DNA of 64,000 nucleotides from Fragilariopsis cylindrus CCMP1102 (lineage: Eukaryota; Bacillariophyta; Bacillariophyceae; Bacillariales; Bacillariaceae): contig FMBT01000443.1 of assembly GCA_900095095.1 (NCBI GenBank), positions 40,148-104,147 on the forward strand, written 5' to 3'. Position numbers and translations under genes: made by a program. The notes under the pieces were generated by a model, which was given only the letters and a program-made list of their open reading frames with translations, ran no database searches and was not told the origin of the DNA. Shown here piece after piece: positions 11,854 through 24,030 of the stretch (position 1 is its first letter; each line of letters starts with the position of its first letter).

Positions 11854-13646
11854 ATGATGTCTCGTATGTGTCGGACTGGTAAGAAACCTATCGTCGTCGT
11901 CGTTGCCATCATATCATCATCGCGTCTCGTCGTCATCATCGCAGCCACCGTCACCGTCACCACAATCAATTACGAAAATGAGAACACCCACCACCAACAA
12001 CAACAACAACAACAAGTGGAAAAGGAAGAACTTCCACCAGATCCAGTAATTATCTCAATTCCACTAAGTGGTAATGATGAGAATCCATATTTTGTCAATA
12101 TCACAACACATCATACAAGTAGGATGACGACGACGATGAATGGTAATGTTACTGCTGCTACTACTGCCGAATATGATCAACATCATCGTGGATATTATCT
12201 CGTTACAACAAATTATCCCTTGTCGGTCGTTTTACCGAACATCAACATCAACAACAATACGGCGAGAACGAAAACGAAAACAAGAATGAACACAATAATA
12301 TCAATGATCGATCATCTAGAAGAAGAAGAAGATCATCATCATTGTCATCGTCATCATCATCTCTCTCGTCATTAACGTCGTCGTTTCGTCGTCGTATTTT
12401 TTACAAACAACATTGAAACAAGCACAAATTCAAAATTGTGATATAGTTTCTACCAATGGTGGACCATATGATCCAGGTGGAATAACAAATTCTGGACCAG
12501 TTATTATAAATGGCAAATTAACAAGAACAAAATCAAATCCAATTCAATCGAAATATATTGGATTTGGTATTGCATATGAAGATGAAGATGAAGATAAATT
12601 TGAAGAAGAATCACAAACATGCATGCTAATTTTGTTAATGTATCGAATATATCGTCGTTATCATCATTATCGATAACAACGACGGTCACTAAAGATACTG
12701 AAAACAACAAAAGCAAAAATAGCAAGAAAAAGTATTGGGTCATGGGAACATACGGTCAATTAGTATCAACATTATCATCATTCATCATCCAATAATAGTA
12801 ACACAAATACGAAGAAGAAGATATGGAATTTTGTGACAGGATTTGATTGGTTAGTTTATAACGGGAAAAGCTTAGTCAATGACTATAGCAGTAACATTAA
12901 TAATAACAATCCAACAATGGCAGGTAGGACATATCGTGCTCCAAGAACTGTTATAGGATTAGATCAAGATTCGAATGTTATTTTATTGGTAGTAGATGGA
13001 TGTGAATATTGGTAAGTGAAGTAGCATAGCACTGAAGTACACACACACAAAATAGTATCGAGTATTGGAATACGAACTCGAATGCGAATGCGAATGCGAA
13101 TACGAATACGAATAGTACAAAAATTAATTTATCAAAAGAGTCAATATTACCATCACACAATGAAGAATATACGTACTGACGAGAACGTTTTATGCTCCCT
13201 TCTTCCTACCTTCCGATTCACTTAACTTAATTTAACTTAACGCACGATAATCTCATTCACAATGTAATGAATACAGCCTCCATCGTAAAGGTCTTACTTT
13301 AAAAGAATTGGCTAATCTATTATTAGATCATGGAGTGATATTTGCCATCAATATGGATGGTGGAAGATCATCAACGATGGTAATGACGACTTTATCAACA
13401 AAGTTCAACAAACCGACGCAGATGTTGAACAATAATAGTGGTAACAATAATCAAAATAATAATAATTTTGAAGTGATTAATCGACCTACGTGTCTTGATA
13501 TACCATTACCGTATCATTGTCAACGTCCGGTTGCTACTGTACTTTGTGTATCATCATCATCAACAGCAAAACCAGCAACAACAACAACAACATCATCGTC
13601 AATAATAAACGACAGAACGGAACAGAACAACAAATATATATATTAG
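11854..13646 (+). CDS. NAGPA-type phosphodiester glycosidase, frame broken
   Basis: Starts at the ATG at 11854. A basic, hydrophobic N-terminus (KKPIVVVVAIISSSRLVVII) is a signal anchor, followed by a Gln/His/Asn-rich linker. The catalytic region matches the uncovering-enzyme family (phosphodiester glycosidase, NAGPA): NGGPYDPGGITNSGPVIING (from about 12450), YWVMGTYGQLVSTL, WNFVTGFDWLVYNGKSLV, YRAPRTVIGLDQDSNVILLV, DGCEYW, then across an intron (13012-13276, phase kept) KGLTLKELANLLLDHGV, FAINMDGGRSSTMV and PVATVLCV. The animal enzyme removes GlcNAc from GlcNAc-P-mannose in the trans-Golgi. Frame changes are needed near 12360-12410, 12615 and 12775. Function in an alga without a proven mannose-6-phosphate pathway is open. 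Confidence 0.72.
13073..13112. repeat. GAATGC/GAATAC hexamer repeat in the NAGPA intron
   Basis: Six copies of GAAT(G/A)C in tandem inside the 265-nt intron of the phosphodiester glycosidase gene. Confidence 0.85.
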
Positions 13647-14426
13647 GTTTTAATTGAAAAATGCAGTAATTTTATGATTACAATGCACTGTTCCTGATCG
13701 CATTCCATTGATGACCTATGGTAGATGCCATATATAAATATATAGTTCTTAGCTCAAAGTTAAATACTGTAGACCACGAAATAATGAATAGTCCTACTAA
13801 CTAAGGAACTTATCTACTGGTAGTTCCCACGGAAAGTAACCGAGAAAAATGGAGAGAAAACAAATAGAGGGGCCAATCCACAAACCGTGCAAGACTTGAA
13901 TAAGCATTCGGAACAAAAAGATGAAGATTATTCTTGTTAGTACTCAAAGTAAGATAATGGTGATGATGACCAAGTAAGTTAACAACTTTATAAATTTATG
14001 ATTGGTAAGGAAAGTTATTCGTTTTTCGCAAGCATTTCGATGCTTTTTTTAATATGAGATAGAGTGGCCTTGTGGAAATAGGTACCAATCACTGATGTAG
14101 CTGTTTGTATGACGATCATCAAATGCGAAGTTCGGTTCCGGTACTGTACGACATCCACTTCACGTTGCCAGCTGTGTTTTGTGAGAAGAATTTCGCATAA
14201 ATTTTGGTAAGGTGAAAAAATGAGATGCCATTTCAGAATAACAAAAAACAAGACACTAATACACTCTAAACACATGTCATTCGCTTCGACTAGGACGTTT
14301 TTCTTCGGGTGAAGTAGCTTTTTATTGAATTTCAAAAGCGGCAAACAGTCAAGCCTACGTTAGTTGTCTTTGCATATCATCATCAACAAGAACAAAGCCA
14401 TTACCATAACTAGTAAAATAGCACCA
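13647..14426. other. Intergenic, no gene recognised
   Basis: 780 bases. A 109-residue minus-strand frame (14015-14344) has no motif and no neighbouring coding signal. Promoter of the SGNH-like gene is presumably at its right end. Confidence 0.5.
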
Positions 14427-16322
14427 ATGGCTCGTCTTAGGTCACAAAAAAATGCATCGGCTGTGACTCCTGGCCACGATAGTAGCTGTACCAGTAGTAG
14501 TTTAAAAAAAAGAGAAAAAATTGTCTTGGGATGTTGCTTACTTTTTCTTTTTTATTCCTACAACATGTCATTTTATGCCAATATTTCAGAGACAATGACA
14601 AAGATAAAGACAATGACAATGTTACCCATACAGAAGAATAGTTCCAACAATGAGACTACTGCATACAACAACAAAAAATGGAGCAACAAAACGGCAGCAG
14701 TCGCATTACCTATCGTGTTGTGCCCGGATTTGTCCAGATCAACAAGGTGAAGCCTGGAAATGTCATCTTGTTGACCAGAAGCAGCACCAGCACCACCCGA
14801 ATGGTAATGATGGTCGAGAATTATTGTGGCCTGAAATGAGACATCTCTTTAACTTTTCAACATACATAGATTTACAGACTTGTGGATTCTTTTCATGGGA
14901 GACTCGGTTGGCGATAATATGGCTATGCTTTTGGAACAAATGATGATTATTGATTATGATACTGCTGCTCGTGGATCAGTAATAAGACTACTATACTACT
15001 ATAATAATAATAATAATAATAATGCATCAATCATCAGTGACGAGGACATGGTGGAATCATCTCTTTCAACAACCATCTTTCGCAAATGTAATGGATGCGG
15101 GAATGCACCTGGATTGCATATTACAGCACCTCTTGATGACAAAAAAGGTGCCATTGCTGGTTGGCGAATGACAGGTATGTTTTTAAGGGATGCAGAAGGA
15201 TGGGCCAGCCAAATTGGAATTGCGGCTGGTATCGTGAAGATGTTTATACCTTGAGAGCAGCTGTGCACAATGCCACACAACAAAGGTAGCAGCAGTAGCA
15301 GTAAACGACGCGAAACGAAATGATTTGGACAAAAAAAACACAACAAAAATGAATGATAATATGCCGCAAGGAGATAAAAAAAGCCATGTGGGGCGATGAA
15401 GATTAAGATGAAAATGCCAGCCAAATGGAATCGCTGAGTAGATGTTATACTTGAGAGCAGTGTGCACAATGCCACAACACAAAGGTAGCAGCAGTAGCAG
15501 TAAACGACGCGACAACGATAATGATTTTGGACAAAGAAATAACAGCAACAACAACAATGATGATGAATGTGCTGCTGCAGAAGGAGATTTTGATGTTTTT
15601 GTGTTTCGCATTCCAGCTGCTGGTGGATTCCATTCAGCGCCGTTACCAACGAAAGCTTGACGGAGACGATTACACTGGCGAATGAATTATTTGGCATACG
15701 AAAAGTTATCTTTGTGACAATGCACTATAACAACAATAATAATTTGGATGCACAAAGTCACAATGATTTGCTACATACCAATGAATTGGTCCGTGAATTT
15801 GCACACCGTTGGACAACGAAGACAAATTCAAAAGTAGTCAACATCAACGGCAAATAATAATAATGATAATAATATACCAATAGTAACAATAGTAGAGGCG
15901 GCAATGGCAATGGCATTGATGCCGTGTATGTGTTAGAGAACGGTCGTCTAAATGATGCCATGATGGAATTTAACGCGCAAATAATTGGTTTTAATACATC
16001 AACTTATCCTATATGCAGGAGGCTAAGTTGGGAAATGAAAAAGCTACGCATTCATTGTCTGTTGCCCATGTTTGTGCCGAACGGGTCAAAGATAAGTCAA
16101 CTAATTGCAGAGAAATTCGATCACTGCGGATGGCATGCATCTTTGTATGAATATTGTTGGTCAACGCATCAATGCTGGTCTCGCATGTATCATGCAGTGC
16201 GCCTACAATATGAGCAGCAGCACCCATCCACGTCCACTTCTGATGGAAATAATGATAATGGTTGGGCTTGTGCAACGTCCTGCAATGATCGATTCATGAG
16301 CTTGGAACATGTAGTAGTATAG
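14427..16322 (+). CDS. Type II membrane SGNH-hydrolase-like protein, heavily frame-broken
   Basis: Starts MARLRSQKN at 14427. A membrane anchor (IVLGCCLLFLFYSYNMSFY) follows about 30 residues later. The lumenal part begins GEAWKCHLV and DLQTC, then ILFMGDSVGDNMAMLLEQ (the GDS nucleophile block of SGNH/PC-esterase-like proteins, about 14890-14940). Next come GLHITAPLDDKKGAIAGWRM, FDVFVFRIP (15590), TITLANELFGIRKVIFVTM (15660-15720), TNELVREFAHRW and ENGRLNDAMMEFNAQIIGF. Near the end, ITADGMHLCMNIVGQRINAG (16115-16180) would carry the catalytic Asp-x-x-His-like pair (DGMH). The pattern recalls a lineage-specific diatom family. At least five frame changes are present, plus the duplication at 15137-15587. 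Substrate unknown. Confidence 0.55.
15137..15587. repeat. Imperfect direct duplication, probably an assembly join
   Basis: Copy 1 (about 15137-15373) and copy 2 (about 15374-15587) align end to end; for example ttgagagcag.tgtgcaca and ggtagcagcagtagcagtaa occur in both. Differences are nearly all small deletions, placed in mirror fashion. Copy 2 is degraded in its left half, where copy 1 is clean and coding. Copy 1 is degraded in its right half, where copy 2 is clean. See findings. Confidence 0.85.
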
Positions 16323-16823
16323 TGGTAAAAATGATACAACCAATAGCAATAGTCTTATAAGCAATAATATGACCATTTACTTGTTCCACTCCACAACAAT
16401 CTATAACAGATCTTGGTCTGGAAGAATATCAAATATCATCCAGTCAATTTGATGAAATTTTGACCGATCTGGCTGTCAACAGTCCCAGTTTAGTAAAGAA
16501 CTGATATCTTGGCTCAAAAGGAGGACTTTGAACTAGAAAAAGGAAGCAACAGTAGTATTTGAGGTGCTTGTTCAAATGAGTATGGTTTCGTTTCTATTCA
16601 ATTCATTGGAAGTTGTCTAAAATGGAGCCACCATGGTGAAATCTATTGTACGATGAATAAATATTAATAATAATAAAGTTTACGATGGAAAAAGAAAAAA
16701 AGCTGACCGTTGAACGTGTTAATTACCCGCGCTAGATTTTCATATTACCACTGTAGCAAATTTCCAATTTCCATTTCATTGTATTTTCCATTCGACGAGT
16801 CGACTTCATGATTTACTTGAACA
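16323..16823. other. Spacer with a gene-like fragment
   Basis: 500 bases between two frame-broken genes. Positions 16396-16503 read QQSITDLGLEEYQISSSQF and on to a stop; the first 33 bases match 17871-17903 in the next gene at 30 of 33 positions. The rest is AT-rich without signal. Confidence 0.5.
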
Positions 16824-17481
16824 ATGAGAATGATGGATGACCCTACCGTAGCTCCTTTTTTTCTAAGCGATGACAGAACTAACGTCAGCACTACAACAGA
16901 GGTCATCAACGACAATGATGATGATGCGAAAAACAACAAGGGACGTATTAGATGTAGCAACAACGTCAACAACGTCAATCAGCACGAATCCACACAACAT
17001 AACAACAACAAAACCACTAGTAGAAACAGAAACAAAAACAGATGGTCTAGAAAAAGTGGTTGGAAAACAAATGTCGTCCTATGTTGATACCGCTGCTGGT
17101 TGTGTTGTTGTTGATACTGATTTTGATTTTGGTTGTGATAGACCATTATTATCAGCAACAACCAAAGCAACAGCAACAACAACTATTATGCAAAACAAAA
17201 TCATCAGTATCAGTATCAGTATCAGTATGTACCACGGCCACACTTGTTTCCTCAAATTTGTTCTCATCAATTAATGAATCCACCACCATTGTCATCGTCA
17301 TCATCGTCATCGTCATCGTCAATTAAAAAAACAGTTAATGATGGTTCACTTGATGCGATGACAGCGTTATGGTATGAGGGTGGTATAACATGTTTTGATA
17401 TTGATGTTGTTGTTTTATCAGATGGGACAATGCTTGCTACACATCCCAAACGGATTACGGCTGCTATTAGTAAGGCACTAG

Positions 17482-17513
<32 letters not shown>

Positions 17514-18495
17514 AACAATAATAATGACGATAAGGAGAAGGAGGAAGAGAAGGATGTAATCAAAATTGAAGAATATACTGTAGATTCGATCTATGATTTG
17601 TTGTTGTTGAGTAGTGGTGGCGGGAGAGGAGGAGAAGAAGAATAATAATAGTCTTTTCCTATTTTCGATACTGAATTATTACCCCATTATGCTGATTTGG
17701 TTCATACTACTACATACGAGTAATACAAGTAGTCCTCGTGGCCAACAACAAGTACACCACCACCAACAAGAAGAAGAAGTAATCGTACCGTGGATGTTAC
17801 GTGGACCATTATTAAATATTGATTTGAAATTAGGTCCTATCTAACAGAAAATCGTGTTTTAGAATTACTACAATCTATCACAGATCTTGGTTTGGAAGAC
17901 TATATTGCAATTTGTGTATCACCACCAGAAGCTTACGACTACCCATCGTCGTCGTCATCGTCGTCTTTGAATCTATGGAAATTCTTCATAGTTATAATAA
18001 TGATAAGAAGATGGAGACGGAGAAGAAGAAGAAGAAGAAGAAAATTATAGCATGGGATTGGTATTACGAGATCTTGTTCCTGATGAGAAAAATGTGAATC
18101 GCATACAACAATTGGTATCACAAGATAATGATTTATACAAATCTGATTCTGACTCTGGTGCTGATGTTGATGCTGATGCTGATAGTGGTGGGAGTATAAA
18201 ATTGTTATACCATCATTTAAATTTGAAAAAGAATGGTACAATACTATTCGTGGTGGAAGTTGCAAATCGTTCCTCAGAAAACGAAAACGATTCTACTGGT
18301 GCGATACTGTTGCGTCGTTTACCTATGACAGTATGGACTATTGATACTATACAAGATTATCAATACGTAACCTCAATGACAACAACGAATGGTATAGTTA
18401 TGGCTTCAGCTGTAGTAGCCAATAATCCAATGAAATTATCGAACAGCAATAACAGCAAAATCAACAACTGCATGACGACGGGACAATATAGATAG
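16824..18495 (+). CDS. Membrane-anchored GDPD-like protein, frame broken
   Basis: The ATG at 16824 opens an Asn/Thr-rich cytosolic part. One missing A near 17065 joins it to a strong anchor (MLIPLLVVLLLILILILVV). The lumenal part has DGSLDAMTALWYEGGITCFD, IDVVVLSDGTMLATHPKR, then FDTELLPHYADLVH (about 17668-17700), RGPLLNIDLKLG, YLTENRVLELLQ, SITDLGLEDYIAICV and LGLVLRDLVPDEKN. The order (a D-x-D strand with an HP turn, then an N-I-D-L-K strand) resembles glycerophosphodiester phosphodiesterase TIM barrels, where the HD and E-x-K motifs bind metal. The first His of that family is not visible, so the assignment is tentative. Four or more frame changes. Substrate unknown. Confidence 0.45.
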
Positions 18496-18810
18496 GATTA
18501 TCAGAGGGAAGGAGATAGAGAGAGAAGTAGGCACAAAACGACTTTAGTAATAAACTTATTTTATTATGTATTCCTATTATGTATTTTTTTCTTAAGTATG
18601 TATATATTCTTATCTTCCAAAATTACTTCACAAAATTAGCAAATTCGTCTTCGCATTAATTCCGGTAGCTGCTTGGGACTCTTTTTTTTGGTCTTCGTCC
18701 TTTCTTTCTTTCCCTTAAAGTAGCATTTTTTGTTGGGCGCATAGATTCATATGAATTTGAAGTAGGAAAACCAATATATATCTTTTACAATCGTTCCGAA
18801 CTATCATTCA
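18496..18810. other. Short spacer between convergent genes
   Basis: 315 bases, AT-rich, with the 3' ends of both flanking genes. Nothing else seen. Confidence 0.5.
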
Positions 18811-20821
18811 CTACAGTTGTTGAAGCGGTTCATTGAGATTCATTTTTTTGCCTTCGTCTGCTTCATCCAAACCTAATTCTTTCGCGACAGTATCAGCATC
18901 AATAGAAGCTGGTGTCATCGTCATCCCATCGTTATTATTGCCATCATCGTCGTCACCATCAACATTACTATTCTTTCTACCGTATACAGTTGTACGGTCT
19001 ACTTCTTTTCTTGCATTAGGATAACTCCCAATAAGCAGATATGCGATCAATGCAATAACTAGGTATACAGTCAACGTTACCATACTGATTTTAAATTTAA
19101 TACCCGCCTCGTTCATTGACAAAAAGACTAGAAGTGGTAACCACGATAGGCATTGTCCCGCAAATAGATAAAATCCCATCATTTCACCATCTTGCCCCGT
19201 TGGTATAATTGAGGAACTAACTAATCGGTCCATATTATGTTTCCATCCACCAGAAATACCACATAAAAATAATATGACGTACGTCGTGATTAATTTACCG
19301 GGTCCTGTTAAAAATGAAAACAACACAATATTCATTATATAAAATAGGATGTATACGATAGAACTCTTCAAAGGGTCTGACCGCCGTGCAACGATGGTTG
19401 ATAAGAATGCACCTGGGATACTCCCAAGTAACCAAACACAGATAGCAAGTCCGTTTTGAGTTGCGGTAAGGTCCAAAACATTGGCCATGTATGTAACTGT
19501 TGTTTTTTTTTAATAGTAAAAGTTTTTAAGAAAAAAATAAGAAGGAAATACAGTAAGTGAGGATGAAATTTATCTTTGATGTTGAAGTCGAGAGGAGAGG
19601 AGTCAAAATGAAAGAAGAAGGCACATTTAATTTTATTTCTTTCAAAAGATCTTTAGAAAAACTTACTGGCAACAATAGAAAATGCTTGTAAAGCAGCTTC
19701 AGAAAATGCAGTCGATACATAAAACCATTTAAGACTACGATAATTAAGAACAATATGTTTCGCTGTTCCCCATAATTGGGTTAACCCAATCGCATAAAGT
19801 GATCTAGATCTTGTAAATACTACTTCCTCTTCTATACTGCTAGCCGCTCCCGCTTCTTCTTCGTCTTCCGAATGCGAAGTTACAACTTCAGTCCGCGTTG
19901 TGGTGGTTGGTATTACAGGTCGTTCGTGTAATGCTCCTCTTTTACCAAGAAGGAAACCCCAAGCTAATGCAGAAAAGATTGCATTGATACCAAAAGATGT
20001 TGTCATACCAACCATTGAGGTAAAGACATCATCACCACCTTTACCAATAATAGTAACAAAACCAACCACCGAAAGAAGATAAATGATCGTCGCAGAAAAA
20101 GTCCAAATTGTTATACTTCTTGTATAGGATGCTAATTTTTTTTCACAGGATGTTAATTCTGGCAGGTAGGCATAAAGCATTGACATTTGTATCCAACCAA
20201 TTAATATAGCAATTACGTGGAAGGATAAATCATTGGATAATTATTTTGATTTAAAAATATGGATGGTAGTTGAAATAAAACAAATAATGTGGAGGATACA
20301 CGTCCAACTAATCGTCGATGTTTGGTGTAATCCACAATAGCACCCAATAGTGGTAAGAATGTGGTGGAAACAATTCCAACAATAATTGCATACATTGATA
20401 ATAAAGAGGATGGATTTATGGAACCAAATGTTGGACCACATAATTCAACAACAGCTGCGGCGTTGCTAATATCCAATAATTGAGCTTGTTGTGCATGACA
20501 TACCGTTGCATCGCTTGCAAGTCGTAACATTGTGGTTGCAAAGAATGCACCAGAACCAACATGTTGAATCGATTCTGCAACACTAATTAACGTCCAACCT
20601 AATACTTCTGGATTACCATCATAAATTGGTTTTCCTTTCCATGTTGGATAACATTTCGGTAATTCTTGTTCGTCATCATCATCATCATCGTCATCGTCAT
20701 GCAGTTGTTGTTGTTCACATAGTTCTTCTGTGGGTGTGTTACTGTCTTCCATTCTGCTCATATCAATCTCGTTCGTATTAGAATTAGTAGTCGTAGTCGT
20801 AGTCGTAATTCCGCACATCAT
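18811..20821 (-). CDS. Atg22/UMF1-type major facilitator transporter
   Basis: First in-frame ATG at 20821. A Thr-rich and poly-Asp N-terminus precedes about twelve hydrophobic helices, including ILGWTLISVAESIQHVG-like, MYAIIVGIVSTTFLPLLGAI, VIAILIGWIQMSMLYAYLPE, IIYLLSVVGFVTII, NAIFSALAWGFLLG, then IYMAN and GLAICVWLLGSIPGAFLS. An acidic loop (SEDEEEAGAASS) splits the two halves, and the tail is acidic. The Y-x-PEL and intact-barrel order fits the vacuole effluxer Atg22-like family (UMF1). One intron, 19497-19666, GTAAGT...ACAG, phase kept. Around 20210-20235 the frame changes by one base (a stop after NYPMIYPST; the neighbouring frame continues DLSFHVIAILIG). Likely a vacuolar or plasma-membrane exporter of amino acids; substrate is not readable from sequence. 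Confidence 0.7.
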
Positions 20822-21815
20822 TATTATTAATGTAGGAGGATATCGTTTCAATATTCAATTCAATTCAATTCGATTCGATTCAATTCGATTCAATTCAATT
20901 CAATTCGATTGCCGTTACTTTTGTACCAACGACCGTCTCTTTATAATAGAACTGAATACTACTGTGAAGAGCTATTGGTAGCTAATACTGTACTGTAGTG
21001 ATGTACAATGTTGTATGTGTCCGCTACCCTTATTTCGCTTTGGTTTCGGATTAATAGTACTAGATACTGTACTACCTACTACAGTGCTTTAGTAGACAAA
21101 AAGAAATGAGACGACAAACACAATATATTATAAGTAAAACGTTGTTACCCAGTAACTTTTATCTATCGGAGAATTAGGTAGTAGCACCAGCCGTCGCGCC
21201 AGAAGAAGGAACGAAGACAACAAGAGACAAAGAATGTAACTTAGTGATGTTTTCGCAGTGGTGGTGGTACTTGTGACGACACAATTAATAATATTCTTAC
21301 ATTTTGCCAGAACTCTTATTCCGGAAGCAACGGAATGAATCAATCATTAAGAATTATGATGCGATGTTTACTAATAACAGCCACTGATGTTGTTATACAA
21401 TTAAGATATGGTATGCGATTTGATTGGAGGGTTTTGTGCGCTTGAAAGATATGGTATGCGATTTGATTGGAGATTTTTGTGCGCTTGAACTTATTACTAA
21501 AACTAAATAAATTTTAAAGACGGCTTTAAAGCTTTGTCAGCTCCTCGAACCGTAGAAGTACTGTACTAGGCCCCAATGAAAAATGACAATATAATGAATG
21601 CCTCTTTTCCTTCCCGTTCCCTCGAGGCATGATTGCGATTAATAAATAAACATCGAGAGTATTGAGGATTGTTGTGATTGCTCCATCGGTCATTCAGCAT
21701 CAGTATATCTATTATTTTGCCTCGGGTTTCTTCTCTAGCGTCATCCCAGACAAGCAAAAGCAACAAATCAATCTAACCTCCTAAATTGCTTGCTGTTATC
21801 GTTTTATCCGCCATC
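20822..21815. other. Divergent promoter region with repeats
   Basis: About 1 kb between two divergent genes. It holds the pentamer repeat at 20856-20910. A 43-bp unit is present twice in tandem at 21403-21445 and 21446-21488 (aagatatggtatgcgatttg start), with two mismatches. No coding signal. Confidence 0.6.
20856..20910. repeat. Pentamer repeat (AATTC/GATTC)n
   Basis: Eleven units of A/GATTC-type pentamers just upstream of the transporter start. Similar patches occur at 10560-10620, 11665-11720, 37255-37275 and 37856-37885. Confidence 0.85.
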
Positions 21816-24030
21816 ATGTCTGCGACGGTATCGAAGAGGAGGAATACCAACGGCATGGGGGGTAGTAGTAGTAGTAGTACTACTACTACTTTTAAACGTA
21901 GTGGATTGTCATTACATACAATTTTATCTCATATTCTGGTAGGGATTGGTGGAATTTATATTGGTCTTATGATGGGTATGCATACGTGTAGTCCTACAAC
22001 AACAACGACGACGACGATGATGACTGTCGATGGTAAGGGAGACGGAGGAGGAGGAAGAGGAATACAACAACAAGGAGGAGTACCAATACCACCACAAGAG
22101 CAACGACAGCAACAAGAAATATTCGTGGAAGATACCAAAAGTAAAAAAACAAAAACAACAACCACAGAAAAAGTGAAATTTCCACAATCTGTCTCAAAAT
22201 TGGTAATGGATTATGCTACAGTACCACGTGATGATTTTAATGAATTATTAGAAATAGGTGTCCCCATGGATGATGTTAGTGATAAAGATGGAATGAAAGA
22301 AGTACTAGTTTTGTATACAGATGAAAGAACTTTACCGTTTCGAAAAAAACAGGATAAGAAGAAAAATTTTGGTTCAAAGGAAGGGATTGATGCACAAACT
22401 GCATTAGAGAATTGTCATACGGTACGTGTTATATTACAAGAACCAGCAAAGGGGAATGGTAAAAGACAATGTATTGCAATTGTCTCACAATGGGAATCAT
22501 GGCATATACATAAATTTATGAGAATGCCCAAGAAATATGATGGAGTACAAGTGGATGTGAAGTATCCATTACGGTATGTCAGCCGATCCATGCAAGATTC
22601 TGGTAAAGATAATAAATTTCCAGAATTACACAAGGATACGATACCCAGTTATGCAGGATTAATTGAATATTTAACAAATCTAGATCGGATACTGAATGAA
22701 TTAAAACCAATTCTAAGTGATGCACTGAAACAATCCAATCATGGTGATACATCCACCACCTCGAATGTCATGAAAAAATCAAAATCAATGGTCGTGATGG
22801 TCTGTAATAAAGGACAAGCGCATTTATTTCATAACTTTGTGTGTAATGCACGTTCCAAGGGATTAGATCTAAGTCGTATCATAATGTTTGCCACCGACAA
22901 GTACACTGTGCAATTATGTCATGATTTGAATATACATGTGTACTACGATGAAACAATTTTTGGTGCGATGCCAGAAATTGCGGCACGACGATATGGTGAT
23001 AAGATTTTTTCACAAATGATGATGGCAAAAGTATATTGTGTCCATTTAGTGATGTCATTAGGATATGATGTTTTATTTCAAGATGTGGATGTGATTTGGA
23101 ATCAAAATCCATTAGAATATTTAACTACCAAAGAATCAAAAGAATGGGATATGATGTTTCAAGATGATGGTTCTCGACAAGCACGATACAATCCATATTC
23201 ACCAAATACCGGTACGTTTTTTTGTCTTTTTGTAATAAATAAAGATATGAGTTTCTATCGCGAATTATTGTTTGTCTACGATTGATTCTACTGGAGTATT
23301 TTCTACTCTCTTAACATTCTGATTTTATCTCTCTCATTTCTTTTTTCTGTACTAGGTTTTTATTTTGTCCGTAATACTCCATTAACGATGTATTTCTTTG
23401 GTAGTTTACTTCGGATGGGAGATTTAATTTCTGCAACAAAAAGTCATCAGGCTGCATTGTCGGCATTATTAGCTGAATTCGCAGGTTGGAAAGGTTTACG
23501 TGTTAAAGTTTGGCATAAGGGTGGTGATACATTATTCCCCGGTGGTTTCGAATATCATCAATCTAAAGACTATATGAGGAAAATGATTGCTGATGAAATT
23601 CAACCGTATATATTCCATATGAGTTGGTAAGTTACAATTTTATTCTTTTACTTCTTTGAGACAATTATATTCGAATGCTCTCGTTATGATGAGAAGAAGA
23701 AGAAGAAGAAAAAAATATGATGCGTTTGTTGTTATGGAATAAAGCCTTCGATTTTCTACTTTCCAAATTCTAATCTGCATTCGATTCTTTTTCCTTCTTT
23801 GTTTCCTTCCGCATTTATTGTCATATGAAAGGACTGCAAACAAAGATAACAAGAAATTGTTCTTCGAACAAATGGGATATTGGTATACCCAAGAAGGCAA
23901 TGGCTGTAATGGTATAGATTGCTGTCTTCCTCAAGCTAACATAACGTGTCATTACAAAGACAAGCCAAGCAAAATACCGTGCAAAAATAGTCCACCTATC
24001 GATAGAAATGGGAAAAGCTTTTGGAAATAA
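21816..24030 (+). CDS. Golgi nucleotide-diphospho-sugar transferase (PF03407-like), copy 1
   Basis: Three exons, 21816-23211, 23356-23626 and 23832-24030; introns start GTACGT and GTAAGT and phase is kept across Gly and Trp codons. The protein has 621 residues. After a Ser/Thr-rich start, LHTILSHILVGIGGIYIGLM is a signal anchor, then a Gly/Gln/Thr stem. The catalytic part contains VVMVCNKGQAHLFHNFVCNA, IIMFATDKYTVQLCHDL, RRYGDKIFSQMMMAKVYCVH and LGYDVLFQDVDVIWNQNP with the DxD metal motif, FQDDGSRQARYNPYSPNTG, then GDTLFPGGFEYH and PYIFHMSW. The Cys-rich end has CHYKDKPSKIPC. It is a paralogue of the gene at 41233-43493. The acceptor sugar is unknown. Frame intact. Confidence 0.82.

Noticed and set aside
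14015-14344. 109-residue minus-strand frame
   Set aside because: No motif, no splice partner, no compositional bias; consistent with chance in AT-rich spacer.
15442-15660. Separate small gene at the start of the second duplication copy
   Set aside because: It is the continuation of the SGNH-like gene in another frame, not an independent start.
16313-16340. tagtatagtggt resembling a tRNA D-arm/A box
   Set aside because: No acceptor pairing, anticodon stem or B box follows within 80 bases.
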